A stretch of DNA of 64,000 bases from Ampelocalamus luodianensis (taxonomy: Eukaryota; Streptophyta; Magnoliopsida; Poales; Poaceae): assembly GCA_036346255.1 (NCBI GenBank), contig CM070628.1:12973840-13037839 (forward strand). Direction: 5' to 3'. Positions 22,866 through 33,227 of this stretch are shown one piece after another. A model generated the notes under the pieces. The model did not search any database. It was not told where the DNA came from and was given only the letters and a program-made list of their open reading frames with translations. Made by a program: the position numbers and the translations under genes. Position 1 is the first letter of the stretch; each line of letters starts with the position of its first letter.

Positions 22866-23106
22866 TTTTAAAGGACGAATCTGTGCTAAACTTGCCATTT
22901 CTGTGTTTATTTCAGGTTTAGAGGAGTTACAAAGTGGGATTTTGTGGTGATGTGGCCAACTGTGGAGATCACCTGAAAGGGACAATTGTTGTGGCTATTG
23001 GTAGCAGTGTTGTGCTCCAATAGTCGTGTGATAGATACAGCATGCCATCTCTGAACCAATTACAAATTCAGTAATGATTTGTTTTCATACAAAGTTCAGC
23101 TTTTCA

Positions 23107-23357
23107 TGCCTCATTGACAGTATAGTTCGACTTTGACATCAGATGCCTTTCAGTTATGTTTATAATTGAAGTTGTGGTGGTTAGTTGTTTTAGTGTGCAA
23201 AGCTTCCACTTTAGTTTTACCTGCATGAATCAGAAAGTTAAAATTTGAGGAGTTTAACTGTTTGGATCCATAAAGTTGCTGTTTTTGGTAGTTAAGAAGG
23301 CTTAAAAGTAAATTTTTAGCTACTTGGGTGCTCAAAGATTTGGTCTTTAGGGGAACC
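23107..23357 (+). repeat. Internal direct repeat of the Helitron, copy 2
   Basis: Second copy of the 22615-22865 block. It differs by scattered substitutions and short indels. Confidence 0.85.
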
Positions 23358-23881
23358 ATTCTGCAACTAGCCTGTATGATTTAGTTCTACCTGCATGATT
23401 TGTTTTCATACAAAGGATCATTTTGCAACTAGCCTGTAGTCCTAGCTGTGTGCCCATTACTCTCTTCGGATTTTCTTTTCTGAATGAGGAGGGGAACCAG
23501 CTCAGCCTGTGAACTATTCTGTTGGCTGATTATATAGCTCCAATTACTGCAAAATAGTAAATGTTCAATATTAATTGCAAGAGATGTTTATTCTGATTGA
23601 GATTGAACTTTTAGTTAAATTCTGGGCCAACCCGTAGACTATTAATTGTAAATTTTTTGTAATTTGAATGAGTTTAGAGTCACTTGCAGCTGAAAGACAA
23701 TTTGAGAGAGTAAGCTGTTGGTATTATCTAAGTGCTAACATAAAACATTTGGTGCCAGTTAAAGTGCTACCTATTGGCTATTGTATTTCCCTTCAAAAAA
23801 AGGCAGCTATTGTATGTTTCTTTGCACTTAGCACCAAACTAAGTCCAGTATTACCGTCGCAACGCACGGGCACTTAACTAG

Positions 23882-25076
23882 TTAGTCCAAATTCAGACTA
23901 AGAGGACACAAGGTCAATGCTTATAGGTCCTACAAGAGAGCTTACAGTACATGACATCGACTTTGTTTGTAACTACCATGGAAAGAAAGCTGAATTCTAC
24001 AAACATGTTTGGAACAACAAGGTGCCGGTGGCTCAAATGCAAATTCTTCTTATGACCACTTTTCAGAGGACGATGAAACAAATGGACAACCTGCAAGGAA
24101 AAAGAACAAGCAGAGAAAGAATTATGCACCTTATGCCAACAATCACAAACGGCTATGCATGTTATGGCAGTTTGTGAACCACAGAACTAGCAAAACAGGT
24201 CAGTTATAAATTCAGACACCATTAGACCGTAAAATACAGCCAATGTTATGGCATCAAACAAATCCAATGATCTGTAATGCATTGTTCACAGCAATCTGTT
24301 CGGAGCTATCGCTCAATAGGAATAATCTTAGCCTTCCGATGTACCCACCCGTGGCTTTTGCATATCATAAAAAACCTATAAGAAATGCTCAGATGTGGAA
24401 AAATGGCTTAAACACATCGCCATGAGAATCCTTCAAGCAATGGGTCTTCTGATGGGCAGCAATACTACAGAAAACCAACCATACAATAATATAATTGGAC
24501 TATGAGTGTGATACTATGTACAACTCACCGATGTATATTTTTTTAACTTATATGTAAGGCTATATACAATAGGTAGGCCCTTTTTCTACGTTAATCTATA
24601 AAAATATATCCAAAACCATGTCACCAATCAATATTCTTCTTTTCTAGGTCTAACGCACAAATCTCCCCTGATCCTAAGGCATGCCCAATTGCACATTGCT
24701 TGCCATTTGAGCCTTTGAGGCGGTGACATATACCAACTTGGTGACATAAAAAAGAAAGCTTATGCAAACTGAAAACAGAATGAACACGTACTGAAAGCAA
24801 GCTGTAAACTTGCACTCATTTTTTTGTTTCAACTTTCATAATGCACCAAATAAGAGCATAGAATTTGATTACAAAGCATGTAGCTAGAGTCATATCAGGA
24901 ACCAATTGGTGAGTTCTGTTAGGCATTATCAATTTATCATGTTCACCGATCGCAAATCTGTAAACATTGCCATAATGAAATAAGATTTAAGGGAATGACA
25001 AACCTCAAAGTTTTTTTTCCATCCTGTGCAACAATCTACTTGTACTTTCTCAGAACAAGTTTTACCATCATCAATT
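23882..25076. other. Spacer and 3' flank of mTERF gene 1
   Basis: Short open frames occur near 23917-24209 and on the minus strand at 24621-24815, but none matches a family I know. The last few hundred bases before 25077 are presumably the 3' untranslated region of the mTERF gene. A short AATGACAAAC tract near 24995 is shared with the 3' flanks of the other two mTERF genes. Confidence 0.4.
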
Positions 25077-26240
25077 TCAGTCTCCACAGCAAGCAACTCT
25101 ATTTGGTGCATTCCCAGAACGTCTGGAGGTATAATCATCAGCGAGACCTGGGACGTGATCCTTGTAAGGATCCACAAACTTTTGCACAAACTTCTTCTCC
25201 GCCAAAGAGGCTGTGGCATAGTAGTCCAACTCGACATTCAGCAATCCCTTCGCCCTGAGAACCTTGAGCAAGCAATGCCGGAGCAACAACCGCCGCTCAA
25301 GGCTATACATGATTAGCACTGGCCTTTGCGCAATGTATGTTGCCTTCAGACCAACATCCTTCATCAAGAACTCTACAGCTCGCCTAATCTTTCTGTCAGA
25401 TAAACCTAGGACATGCGGCGCCTTCCTCACGATTACCAACACATTGTCCTGTGAAAACCCAAACTTCTCTAACAGCCGTATTTTCCTGGCGACATTCTCC
25501 CTGCTCGTGAAAGCGACTACAGCGAGCGCACGGCGGAACATCGGTGAGCCCCGCTCCACACCTAACCCCTCCACTCGCATCACGGCGTCCTGGAGAAACT
25601 TAGGGTTCACGGTGAACAGCCGGCAGGAGTACAAGTTTGTTCTGGCAATATCACAAGCACTTATCCCGCATTGCCGGAGGAAGGTCAGGTTGGGCTTGGC
25701 AACCTTCTCGAGGTTGATGCTGAGGAGATTGGAGTTTAACTTGGCGAGCGGGAGCAGCTTGTCGTAGGAGCCGAAGACCGCGAGCCAGAAGAGGAGGTTG
25801 CCGCGGAGGGAGCTCGTGCGGCGGATCGAGAGCACGCGCGCGATCTGCGGCGGCGAGAGGCCGAGGTTGCTAAGCTCGGTGAAGCGGGGAGCAAGGGTTC
25901 TCCCCACGCTGGCGAATAGGATGCGCGGGTCGGCGACGACGACGGTGGCGATGTCCAGGCGGGGGACGCCAAGGCCGGAGAGGAAGGCGAGGACGGCGTC
26001 GGGCTTGGAGGGGGACTTGAGGTGGGAGAGCTTCCTGGATGCCCTGAGAGCCTGTGCTCGGGTGAGGCCGCAGTTGGCGACAAGGTAGTCCTCGACGGAG
26101 AAGGGTTTGGAGGGAATGGATGCGGCGGCGGAGAGGATGCGGTGGAGGGAGAAGACGAGGAAAGGGAGGCGGGAGGCGGGGAGACGGGATGGGGAGCGGA
26201 TGATAGAGAGGACGCGCGTTAGGAGGTGGTGGTGGATCAT
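25077..26240 (-). CDS. mTERF family protein, gene 1 (387 aa)
   Basis: mTERF proteins are helical-repeat nucleic-acid-binding proteins of mitochondria or plastids that act in organelle transcription termination, intron splicing or translation. Residues 1-45 are Arg/Leu/Ser-rich without acids and look like an organelle transit peptide. From about residue 50 (VEDYLVANCGLTRAQAL) the protein is mTERF repeats; the first is near residues 79-110 (DAVLAFLSGLGV ... VVADPRILFA). The C-terminal conserved block IAQRPVLIMYSLERRLL lies near residues 303-319. The gene is a single exon. Its start matches both paralogues (MIH...) and sits in a GC-rich context. The C-terminal tail after GLADDYTS differs from the other two. 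It is the most divergent of the three; its target organelle and RNA/DNA target are unknown. Confidence 0.92.
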   Translation of the reverse strand: MIHHHLLTRVLSIIRSPSRLPASRLPFLVFSLHRILSAAASIPSKPFSVEDYLVANCGLTRAQALRASRKLSHLKSPSKPDAVLAFLSGLGVPRLDIATVVVADPRILFASVGRTLAPRFTELSNLGLSPPQIARVLSIRRTSSLRGNLLFWLAVFGSYDKLLPLAKLNSNLLSINLEKVAKPNLTFLRQCGISACDIARTNLYSCRLFTVNPKFLQDAVMRVEGLGVERGSPMFRRALAVVAFTSRENVARKIRLLEKFGFSQDNVLVIVRKAPHVLGLSDRKIRRAVEFLMKDVGLKATYIAQRPVLIMYSLERRLLLRHCLLKVLRAKGLLNVELDYYATASLAEKKFVQKFVDPYKDHVPGLADDYTSRRSGNAPNRVACCGD

Positions 26241-26395
26241 GGCGTCGCGGCGGCGGGCGGCGCAAGGGTAAACGGCGGCTAGTAAAATTGGGTATAGGGC
26301 TTGGACAGTTTGACGTCCTTTCCACCAACTGCCTCAGGCGGGCAAGCCGGCCCAGAGTCACAAGTGGGCCAATGTGCGGAGTCGACTCTGCAAAA

Positions 26396-26494
26396 GATTC
26401 AGCCCACCTATGCGAGGCCCACTCATGAGATTCAGCCCACCTATGCGAGGCCCACTCATGAGATTCAGCCCACCTATGCGAGGCCCACTCATGA
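26396..26494 (-). promoter_or_regulatory. Three tandem 33-bp repeats with TGGGCY motifs upstream of mTERF gene 1
   Basis: Three identical 33-bp units run 26396-26428, 26429-26461 and 26462-26494, about 156-254 bp upstream of the start codon. On the gene strand each unit has one TGGGCC and one TGGGCT, so the array holds six site II (TGGGCY) elements. A further TGGGCC on the plus strand lies near 26366. Site II elements, bound by TCP factors, are enriched in promoters of plant nuclear genes for organelle and ribosomal proteins. Confidence 0.65.
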
Positions 26495-26561
26495 GATTAC
26501 CGGACGTTCGCGGTGGTTACGTCCGGGGGTTATCGCACTTCCTCGCCCTTTCGGCTTTCAC

Positions 26562-27634
26562 CAGGGTGAAAATGGATTAGGGTGAAGAATGGATTAGATA
26601 GTTTTCGATCGAGACAAAAACGGATTTCGAATTTTTCTCGGATAGTTTTTGGATTGAAAACGAATTCGGATTTTTTTTTTTCGGAAACGGATCCGGATTT
26701 CGGCCCAAAAGAGAATTTCAACCAAAAAAAGAAAATAGGATTTTAATTAATTTTCGAATTTCAGAAAATACAACAAATCAAATAATTTTTTAGAAAATAG
26801 CAAATAGAGTTAAAAAAATCTAGAAAAAATCACAGAAATTCATTGAATTATTTTTAACTTAATAAAATTAATTCCAACTTAAAGTTGGTTTTTATTTTTG
26901 TATATAAATTATTTAAATTTCTAAAAATAGGAAAAACCTTTTTAAAATCCAAAAAAGTCAATAAATTAATTAAAATTTTCTTTTTCACTTTAAATCCAAT
27001 AAAAGCCCAGAAAACTCAATAAATTTTATTTTTTACATTAAAAAATAGGAAACTAAATAATTGACTTTATTTTATTATTTTTCCTTTTTTAACCAAGAAA
27101 ACTCTTTTAAATCTCAGAAAATCCAATAAAATAATAACTTTATTAATTTTATTTTTGGTAACATACTTTGGGATGTTACAGTCATTTGCGTATAGATTAA
27201 CCATCCAGTCTAATCGATGTTAGTGTGAACTAAATTTTATTTATATGATGAACTAAGTGTGAATACGTGATGATTTATGAGCTAAATATGGTAAACTAAG
27301 TGTTATATTTGTGATGAACTAGTTAATATAACTTGCTAGTGACAATGTTATATGTGGTTGCTGAAAATATGAACAATTCATCAATGTTTACATCAAATAA
27401 ATTAGTTATATGTTTTCGTTAATTTCTAGCATACAATTTAAAGAGTTTTCATGTTCCAAAAAATATCTGTGACCGTATTCGTTTCGATTCGTATTCGCTC
27501 CGTATTTGTATTCGATACTATTCGTATTCATATTTGTATCCGAGGTATTCGTATTCGGATCCGGGAAAAAAAATATATAAAAACAAATATGACAAAGTCA
27601 TTATCCGTCCATTTTCGATCCGTTTTCACCCCTA
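26562..27634. mobile_element. Non-autonomous hAT element (Ac/Ds-like ends)
   Basis: The left end CAGGGTGAAAATGGAT and the right end, read inward, TAGGGGTGAAAACGGAT form an imperfect terminal inverted repeat like that of Ac/Ds-related hAT elements. The flanks are GCTTTCAC (26554-26561) and GCTTTCGC (27635-27642), an 8-bp duplication with one mismatch. Subterminal tracts of CGGAT/ATTCG motifs are also inverted on the two sides. No transposase is encoded. The left 16 bases are partly duplicated (GGATTAGGGTGAAGAATGGATTAG). Confidence 0.7.
26700..27180 (-). repeat. Possible truncated LTR edge inside the hAT element
   Basis: Read on the minus strand from 27180, the sequence starts TGTAACATCCCAAAGTATG, the same opening as the LTRs at 9406 and 57425. 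An A/T-rich stretch with no gene follows. The other end and a target duplication were not found, so this is either a truncated LTR or a chance resemblance. Confidence 0.35.
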
Positions 27635-28288
27635 GCTTTCGCGAATAAAAACGCCGCGAAAAAAATTCACCGATTCGCGGAACGGCAGAACAGGGTGGCG
27701 CAGCGTCGTGCAGAATTTCAGACTCAATTGATGTCAGCAGAGACCGGGAGAAATTTTAGACGAATAGGGGTATGTGCTTGCGTTGCAGATGCAGCTGTCA
27801 TCTTGGTAATTCCCATTTACACTCCGGCTCGCGTGGATCATGGTCGCTGGCAGCCGCTCACGTTGATCACGGTCGCCGTCTTGGGTGGTTGTTGAGACGA
27901 GGGACTGCCGCAGCCCGTCTCTGTCTCCGAGTTTTTAGTCTAAATAGCACTGTTGATGATATAATTAACAAAAACGGTGCTCTCGCCGTCGTAGTGCCAA
28001 AAATAACACAACAGACATATCAACCGTCGACATACGTCCAAATCCAGCCCTCAGGGAACTGCCACGTCGGTGGTGCCGCACCGCTGGCGCCCGGATGAGC
28101 TCCTGGCCACTGTCATGCCACCATGGCACAATTTTGTAACACAGTACTATTGTGCGTTAAAGTACGACACCAAGTAGCACAACAAGCAATAAATGGAGTT
28201 GCAGGTTACAAATAACTAGAACAAATCTTTCTGCTTTAATTTAGTCCTAACTCGATCTAGCGTACGAATCCAATTAAGTTAATCTCAC

Positions 28289-28645
28289 GGGCCAGCGGCG
28301 GCAATTCGCATGGCCAATCAGCAAGCGGCCGTGCGTGTACTGCTGTGCGTGCAGGGAGAGCGTTCTGCAGTTAAACTGTATATATCTCAACCTGCAGCAG
28401 GATGCGTCAGCTGAGCTGCTGCCTAGCTTCTTCTATATAGTGCTACTTTGATGGCCACGTAAACTCTAGTTCCAAATTTGATGTGAAAATAACTCGAATT
28501 TTATGTATACTATACGATTTTTAATATTGTTGTTGTACTGCTGCCACCAAGGATTCAGTGCATATTTTAAGCGTAGAAAATTAACAGAAAAAACTCATTT
28601 CTCGCATGAATATGCAGCTAACTAGGAGCAGGAGCCTATAAAAAT
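28289..28645. other. Inner spacer of the long-inverted-repeat element
   Basis: No gene is seen. GTGCGTGTACTGCTGTGCGTGCAG and TATA-rich bits occur but carry no recognisable feature. A Harbinger-like insertion follows. Confidence 0.35.
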
Positions 28646-28647
28646 AA

Positions 28648-30060
28648 GGCATAAGTCCATTTTCGAGAGTTCAAAAAACCCACTGAACTCCAATACCGTT
28701 CACTTTGCACCATCGAACTGTCAAAACCAGATCAAGTTACACCCTAGACTGATTACATTGGTGGTTTTAGCCACGTTAGCAACCACATCATTGGTTTTAG
28801 CTTAGGTGGCATCTGAATCAGCTATAGGGTCCAACATGACAGCCCTATCTCTTCCTTCATTCGTCTTCCTTCTCTCCTTTCTTTTCCTCGCTGGCCCACG
28901 CCTCTAGCCTCCATGGCGCTCCTCCTCTGGCTCCTATGGCGCCCACGACCCCTGCTCCCTCTGCTGCTCTCCTACATGTGGCCCCCTAGCCACTCCAGCT
29001 CTTCCTCTCCAGCCTCCGATTCCCCGCACCCCCGGCCCGATTGCTGCCGCCGCCCCGACAGCTCGTGGCACCGCCGCCTCCTCCGGCTTTCCCGCGGCCT
29101 CCCCGGCGCAGCCTGGTGGCCAGCACCGTCACCCGGCCATCTCTCTCTCCTCTCGGCCTTAAGAAGCCCTTGGCTTCCCCTTGGTCCCCCACCTCGTTCT
29201 TGTCTCTGTCGCCAAAAACCACCGCACAAGCCGCCGCACCGCCATTGCAGCGTCACCGTCTTGGTGCGCTCCACCCATCTCCATCCACGTCATATCGTGC
29301 TCCGAGACACAAGGTTCCAATCCCCTAAATCAATTTTTCTCATTATCCACAGGGCTCATCGGAATTTCGTCCTCCCCATTTCCGGCCGGATTGAGCTCCA
29401 CCGACACCCTCTCCTCCTCGGCCTCGACTCAATTGCCAACGCCTGGAGCATCACCTCGACGTCCTTGGCCTCCCCCAACTACCGGCCAAAGCTCCCCGCC
29501 ACCGCTAGTCGCCCCGCGACGCCCCGGGTGCACGTCGCCGGACCTCTCCGGAGCTCCTTTGCCTCCATGAACCGCTCGATGAGCTCCACTATACCTTCTT
29601 AGTGCATGTGCTCCCCTCCCCTTCCCCTCTCCTCCCTCCGACCGCCATTCGCCGCCGTTCGGCCCCTGCGCTTGTCCGCCCCATACGCCGCCGCCTCCCA
29701 CTCGGTGCTGCCCTGGCTACGATGCCGCCTCCCTCGGCCTCCTTTCCACCCCGATGACTCATTTTGCTGCTCCCCACTACCTCTCCGGCCTCCGCCCGCC
29801 GCCGGCAAGCACTGCCGCCCGTGTGCTCCCCCCTGGCTCCCCTGTTCTTTCCCCTCCTATGCTGCTCTCTATCAGTGTGCTGACGAGGCGAAACTGCGCC
29901 AGCGTGGATGCCACATAGGCCAAAAACCAGCTAGTTTCGGCTCGAGAGGGTCGACTGAGATGGTATTGGGAGTTTAAGGGTGTAAACCAAACGGTTTTGG
30001 AGTTGAGGTAGGATTTTGGACTCGTCGCAAAGTTCAGGGGTGTAATATGGATTTTTTTCC
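28648..30060. mobile_element. PIF/Harbinger-like element carrying a GC-rich segment
   Basis: The ends GGCATAAGTCCATTTTCGAG and, inverted, GGAAAAAAATCCATATTACA form an imperfect inverted repeat. A 3-bp TAA flanks both sides (28645-28647 and 30061-30063), as in PIF/Harbinger elements. The interior at 28850-29880 is GC-rich and open in several frames (for example 28913-29602), without a transposase. The GC-rich segment could be captured host DNA, but no family is recognised. Confidence 0.6.
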
Positions 30061-30169
30061 TAAAACTGATGGACACTGTATCGAAGGTATTCAATGTTCA
30101 GACAGCTACTCTGGGATTCAATCGTAGAAAGATTACCACATCGCAAAAAACGAAGCAAGATACGCGTTA

Positions 30170-30441
30170 GGCTACTCCCAATGCTCTACCTTGGCAAGTA
30201 TCTTAAGACTCCACATAAGTAAAAATCTGATGTGGCACTGTAATTAAGGAAGAGAGAGCAGCCTAGTATCTTATTTAGATACCACTCATACACAGTATCC
30301 TAGGTAGAAATAGTGGTAAAGACATTTATATCAAAGGCATAAGATACAACACTCTAGGATACAATGCATTGGGAAGGTGGTATCTAAATACCTTTCATGC
30401 AATAAGAAACTGCAATAAGAAACCACTCATTGGGAGCAGCC
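30170..30441. mobile_element. Tourist-type MITE (272 bp)
   Basis: The perfect ends GGCTACTCCCAATG and CATTGGGAGCAGCC (inverted GGCTGCTCCCAATG) differ at one base. TTA flanks both sides (30167-30169 and 30442-30444). The interior has further inverted tracts (GTATCTTA / TAAGATAC). Size, ends and target fit Tourist MITEs. Confidence 0.9.
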
Positions 30442-31076
30442 TTAATTATTTCCATGCATTGGGGGCACTCACCTAGCGACGGCAGGTCAGAAAAGAGTCC
30501 GAACTGACGCGCTTTATTAAGGCACAAAGTAAAACTACACGGGATGTTTGTCGTTGTGAGATTAACTTAATTGGATTCGTACACTAGAACGAGTTAGTAC
30601 TAAATTAAAGTAGAAAGATTTGCATAGTTACTCGTAACTTGGCAACTCCATTTATTACTCACTGTACTACTTGGTGCCGTACGCTAACACACAATAGTAT
30701 TGTGTTGCAAAACCGTGCCACGGTGGCACCGCAGCGGCTAGGGGTAGTAGACGAGCCACGTGGTGCTCGTTCAGGCTACAAGGGACCGACGGAGGTGGTA
30801 CTGTGGCACCAGGCCACGGATACAGCTTGTTCGGACGCCAGCGGTGCAGACACGGTTTGTCCGATCGCCAGGGCGCGACACCACCGACGTGGAGGCACGA
30901 CGCTCGTCCGGGCTACCGGGGAGCGGTGGAGATCATGTCTGGCCCCATGGGGGCCGGATTTGGACGCGTGTCGACGACCGGCGTGTTCGTTGTGCTATTT
31001 TTTTCATTATGACTGCAAGAACACTGTTTTTAGTAATCATGTCGCCAACAGTGCCATTTAGGCCCAGAAGCAACTC

Positions 31077-31682
31077 TCGAGATGCTCCGAGTTTTTGTAC
31101 TGCAGCCCGCTCCGGCCCTCCCTAGCTCTTTTGGAGCGCCCACGTAGGATCGTACCGAGAATCCGGGAGCTAGAGCCGGGCCAAATAGGGCCTTGGTTAG
31201 AGTATGCATATGGGCTTGCCTCTACACATGGATGAGCCACCAATAAATGCATGTTGGCCAATTCCATCTTTGAAACTAGTAGTAAAATACACATTCATGA
31301 TAACGTGAACAGCCAATGTGGCGAAAACCGCCTATGATACTTGTCTAGGGATGTAATTTGTATGATTTTGATATTTAAGGGACAGATTTTAAACGATATT
31401 GGAGATGATGGGCAAAAATTAGACCCCAAGAAGAGTTGAGGAACCAACTATGGACTTTTCCCAGAGAAAATGGTAAAAAGATACCCCAAAATCGTAGAAT
31501 GACATGTACTGAGTGTCCAAAATGTATGACATATTTGTCTTGCACATAGACCATGAAGACATTAAAAATGACCCGACTATCCTAATTATTATCTCTAAAT
31601 ACTATATTCAATACATGCATGTAAAGAATATAAAGTAAAGCTGGATATTTATTAGGGCTGTAGAGGGAACACCACACTTTGC
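31077..31682. other. Spacer with one orphan transposon terminus
   Basis: No gene is seen. Inverted, the sequence at about 31463 begins GGGAAAAGTCCATAGTTGG, similar to the ends of the Harbinger-like element at 28648, but no partner end was found. Confidence 0.4.
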
Positions 31683-33120
31683 ATTTGAATCAATGTTCAC
31701 CAAGGCGCCAGGTGCTAGTTGGACGACAAGCTGGCACCTAGGCCTGCTAGGCGTCGCCTAGGCGGCCAACTTGGCCAAGGGGTAGAAGCAAGGTAGTAAC
31801 TAAGAAGCAGCGACAACACTAAGCATAAGCAGAGGAAGAGGTAGCACCGTAGTAGTAAAGTAACAGAGGGGGAGGGGGGAGCACCTCCAGCGGCATGGAG
31901 GTAGTGGTGGTGGTGGTGGAGGTTAGGGCAACAGTGCCACTCCCTCTGTCGCAGCATCACACCTCGCTCTCTAAGGTGCCGAAGGCGGGGACAAGGTATA
32001 TCCGGCCAACGGCGAGTACCATACTCCTTACGTGTGCGACGACGCAGACCCACGAAGCTCTATCAACGTGTGGCGGCACAGCTCCTTCTCCTGGTGGATG
32101 CGGTCAGCAACGAGCTGGATCTGGCCGACGACAACAGGGGTGAGGTGGATCTAGCGTTCGCTGGCTGCTGCATATCATGCGATCGAGTGGAGAGGCAGCA
32201 GTGGAACCCTAGGAGTTGGGTAGTTATGTGCTGAAGCCTGGGCCGGCCCAGTTCCATTACTTCCTCTTCTACTATGGCTGCTACCTCTGCTTCTCACGGC
32301 TGCCACCACCTCTGCTTCATAGTTGTCGCCGCCTCCTCTACTTCACGGTCGGCGCCAGCGCGTCTCTAGCCCTTTCTCCTACACCCCTACCTTCCTTTCT
32401 TCCTCCTCCTCCCTTCCAACATGCCATCCAAGCTTGATTCGACGACAGGGAGGTGAGATCGACAGGCAGCCCAGTGCCGATTTTTTTAAAATAATATTAT
32501 TTTAAAAGATAATTACAAAAAAATAGTCATCCTAAAAAATTACAAAATGAGTACCTATAGCCGTTTGAACTGGCGACAGGGACCCTGTTGACTCCCTATC
32601 GCCAGTTGGACATGTGACAGGAGCCTTGAAACCCTATAAAAGACCTTGAAACCCTAAAATTCGGCATAGGACTCACTTTTATTCAGAAAAAAGAGGAGGG
32701 AAGGGAAAGGAGTAGAGGGGAGGATAGAAGCTAGCGAAACGCTGCCCGTCCGGTTGCCCACCTGTCAGATAATTTTTTTAATCGAATGGATTACATAGTT
32801 TTAGATGTACGGTTACGTAGTGCAGCATGTTGTACATAATACTTTTCGGTGGGTAATCTAGTTTTGGATATATGGTTAATCGTGGAAATGTTCTTTATAG
32901 TGCAGTGCGTCGGATATGTCAGACATCACCAATTTCAAATTTTAGTACGGTTCGGGGACTATTCTAAAGGGTCCCGAGGGGATTTATTTGCGTTATTTCC
33001 AATCGTCGACCGTGCGTCTGCCAAGAGCAGAGGGGCGTACATGGAGCGCTGTGATGCGGTAGTTGTTCCACACATTCCAAGTGGACCATGATGTATATGA
33101 TTTGAGATTGAGTTGTCTTA

Positions 33121-33133
33121 CCCCCCCCCCCCC
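33121..33133. repeat. C13 homopolymer
   Basis: A run of 13 cytosines lies upstream of the MULE transposase. It is a likely spot for sequencing length error. Confidence 0.8.
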
Positions 33134-33227
33134 GAGCAGCACAGCCCACATATTGGGAGTTAGTTTAGCTCAAGGAACAATATCATGGTAGTCATATATA
33201 CGCATAGCGAGGGAGAGAGGGTGGGAT

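Larger units (their letters stand above)
19873..23881 (+). mobile_element. Non-autonomous Helitron (4.0 kb)
   Basis: The 5' end TCTCTACTACTTAAAA fits the grass Helitron start. The 3' end CCGTCGCAACGCACGGGCAC.TTAACTAG ends in CTAG, with a CCGT/ACGG short stem just upstream. The flanks are A on the left and T on the right, the canonical A|T target with no duplication. No Rep/helicase protein is encoded, so it is non-autonomous. The interior has a GC-rich first kilobase, possibly captured from a host gene, and an AT-rich remainder with a duplicated 250-bp block. Confidence 0.9.
27929..31076. mobile_element. Long-inverted-repeat DNA element, member 1
   Basis: The arms 27929-28288 and 30556-31076 are reverse complements of each other with many differences and indels. 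For example, the left inner end CCAATTAAGTTAATCTCAC pairs with GTGAGATTAACTTAATTGG on the right. The outer ends are GAGTTTTTAGTCTAAAT and, inverted, GAGTTGCTTCTGGGCCTAAAT. The same arms recur at 52095-53862. Long terminal arms suggest a Mutator-like element, but no transposase is present and no target duplication could be fixed here. A Harbinger-like element and a Tourist MITE sit between the arms. Confidence 0.7.

Noticed and set aside
28913..29602. A 229-codon frame inside the Harbinger-like element
   Set aside because: Low-complexity Pro/Arg/Ser/Leu composition with overlapping frames open on both strands and no domain. Kept only as a possible captured segment.
27920..31100. CTCCGAGTTTTT at both 27926 and 31085 as a target duplication for long-inverted-repeat member 1
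   Set aside because: The right copy lies about 8-10 bp beyond the arm end and the left copy overlaps the arm, so it cannot be a clean duplication.
31395..31470. Terminus GGGAAAAGTCCATAG (inverted) resembling the Harbinger-like element at 28648
   Set aside because: No second end was found within several kilobases, so no element is called.
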